DNA of 5,894 bases, taken from Rhodothermaceae bacterium. Lineage in GTDB: Bacteria; Bacteroidota; Rhodothermia; Rhodothermales; Rubricoccaceae. A program made the translations under genes and the position numbers. The notes under the pieces were generated by a model. That model ran no database searches and was not told the origin of the DNA. It worked only from the letters and a program-made list of their open reading frames with translations. The stretch is taken from positions 1-5,894 of the forward strand of contig JABDIZ010000202.1 in NCBI GenBank assembly GCA_013003465.1, written 5' to 3'. This document shows, piece by piece, positions 5,229-5,894 of this stretch (positions are counted from its first letter, which is position 1; each line of letters begins with the position of its first letter).

Positions 5229-5846
5229 TCACGCGATGCTCGCGTAGAAGCGGAAGCGGCGCGCATCAATACGATGCGTGGTGACGCGGATGGGCGTTTT
5301 GCCGCGGGCCCAGTCGGGGGCGCCGCCGAGCATCGAGCGCTCGCTATAGAAGTGGCGCGTCTGGCGCGGGAAGGGGCGCTCTTCGGACGCCGCGTAATAC
5401 ACGTTGTGGGCAATCTCCAGGGCGCGCGTCCAGCCTCGGGCGCGCGATGTCGGCGTCAGGTTGGTGTAATGCCGCCGCTTGGCGCTGCCGGGGTTGAAGG
5501 CGCTGAACTGGAACGGATCGAGGACAGCGCCCCGGAACGTCACCTGCCCCCGGTACTCCGTCTCCACGCGGTTGCGAATGACCCACGCGACGAGTTCCTG
5601 CTCTTCCGGTCGCTTGGTCTCGGAGTAGATGGCGCGGGCGAGCCAGAGCACCTCGTCGTTCACCGTGTTGGGCGAGAACGCAGGGGCTTCGGCCTCAGCA
5701 GCTTGCGCGGCGGTCAACTCGGCATTGGACATTGGACGGCCGAGGGTGGTGAGTTCAGAGGGCTGAAACACCATCGCCGTGGCGAGCAGCAGGACTGCAA
5801 GCAGGCCTGCTATCGCTGAATACACCGTCGCACCGTATCGAAGCAT
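5229..5846 (-). CDS. SleB-like cell-wall hydrolase (Hydrolase_2 family), membrane-anchored
   Basis: A 205-residue protein. A hydrophobic segment at about 9-27 (YSAIAGLLAVLLLATAMVF) is a signal anchor or uncleaved signal, followed by an Ala/Glu-rich linker (41-58). The rest is the SleB/CwlJ-type peptidoglycan hydrolase domain, thought to cut glycan strands as a lytic transglycosylase. LWLARAIYSET (67-77) holds the probable catalytic Glu76; EELVAWVIRNRV-like helix at 82-94 follows; then GAVLDPFQFSAFNPG (106-120), ALEIAHNVYY (142-151) and TRHFYSERSML (163-173), which corresponds to the family's aromatic FH/FY strand. Its place would be the periplasmic face of the inner membrane, in wall remodelling. 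The start is the first ATG before the membrane segment; 48 bp of upstream sequence remain in the window, with a C/T-rich stretch next to the ATG and no recognisable promoter. In this likely non-sporulating lineage a germination role is not expected. Confidence 0.85.
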   Translation of the reverse strand: MLRYGATVYSAIAGLLAVLLLATAMVFQPSELTTLGRPMSNAELTAAQAAEAEAPAFSPNTVNDEVLWLARAIYSETKRPEEQELVAWVIRNRVETEYRGQVTFRGAVLDPFQFSAFNPGSAKRRHYTNLTPTSRARGWTRALEIAHNVYYAASEERPFPRQTRHFYSERSMLGGAPDWARGKTPIRVTTHRIDARRFRFYASIA

Positions 5847-5894
5847 GTAGAGGAGGGGTTCCGTCCGTTTGACAACTGGTAGAGTCGCGAAAAC

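Noticed and set aside
4959..5819. A 286-codon plus-strand open frame across the hydrolase and the hairpin region
   Set aside because: It is antisense to the hydrolase with its membrane segment and SleB-like motifs, and it reads straight through both hairpins. It has no domain signature.

Overview
This GC-rich window holds seven protein-coding genes and no RNA genes, mobile elements or CRISPR arrays. The gene set points to a Bacteroidota-type Gram-negative, plausibly a Rhodothermales/Rubricoccaceae-like lineage (inference). The clues are an N-terminal BshA (bacillithiol biosynthesis), a small secreted beta-barrel protein with an Ala-Ser-Ala|Gln signal peptide end, a lipoprotein exo/endonuclease/phosphatase-family enzyme, an ECF-type sigma factor and the absence of Shine-Dalgarno sequences. 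No taxonomic marker gene is present, so the assignment is tentative.

Layout from left to right. A truncated bshA runs leftward off the left edge (3-311, minus). Divergent from it, after a 157-bp gap, are an FkbM-family methyltransferase (469-1302, plus) and, 8 bp later, a small outer-membrane beta-barrel protein (1311-1889, plus). These two are probably co-transcribed. A 61-bp gap with a long imperfect hairpin built from G-run/C-run heptamer-like units separates them from a leftward block. That block, in its own transcription order from the right edge, is: an SleB-like cell-wall hydrolase (5229-5846), a 140-bp gap with two hairpins that share the same loop, a lipoprotein EEP-family nuclease/phosphatase with an EF-hand-like loop (4051-5088), a 99-bp gap, an ECF-like sigma factor (3184-3951), a 45-bp gap, and a bacterial member of the archaeo-eukaryotic release-factor superfamily (baeRF, most like family 10; 1951-3138).

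The most interesting element is the sigma factor/baeRF pair. The sigma factor has no adjacent anti-sigma gene and carries an unusually long acidic linker between regions 2 and 4. The gene after it encodes an eRF1/Pelota-like protein that keeps the Pelota-like C-terminal Ala-Ala-x-Leu-Arg-Phe ending but has no GGQ peptide-release motif. This suggests, without proving, a transcriptional response coupled to a ribosome-associated factor. Two genes of the block act in the envelope (hydrolase and lipoprotein nuclease) and two in the cytoplasm. Apart from the sigma/baeRF pair, the sequence gives no strong reason to see one functional operon.
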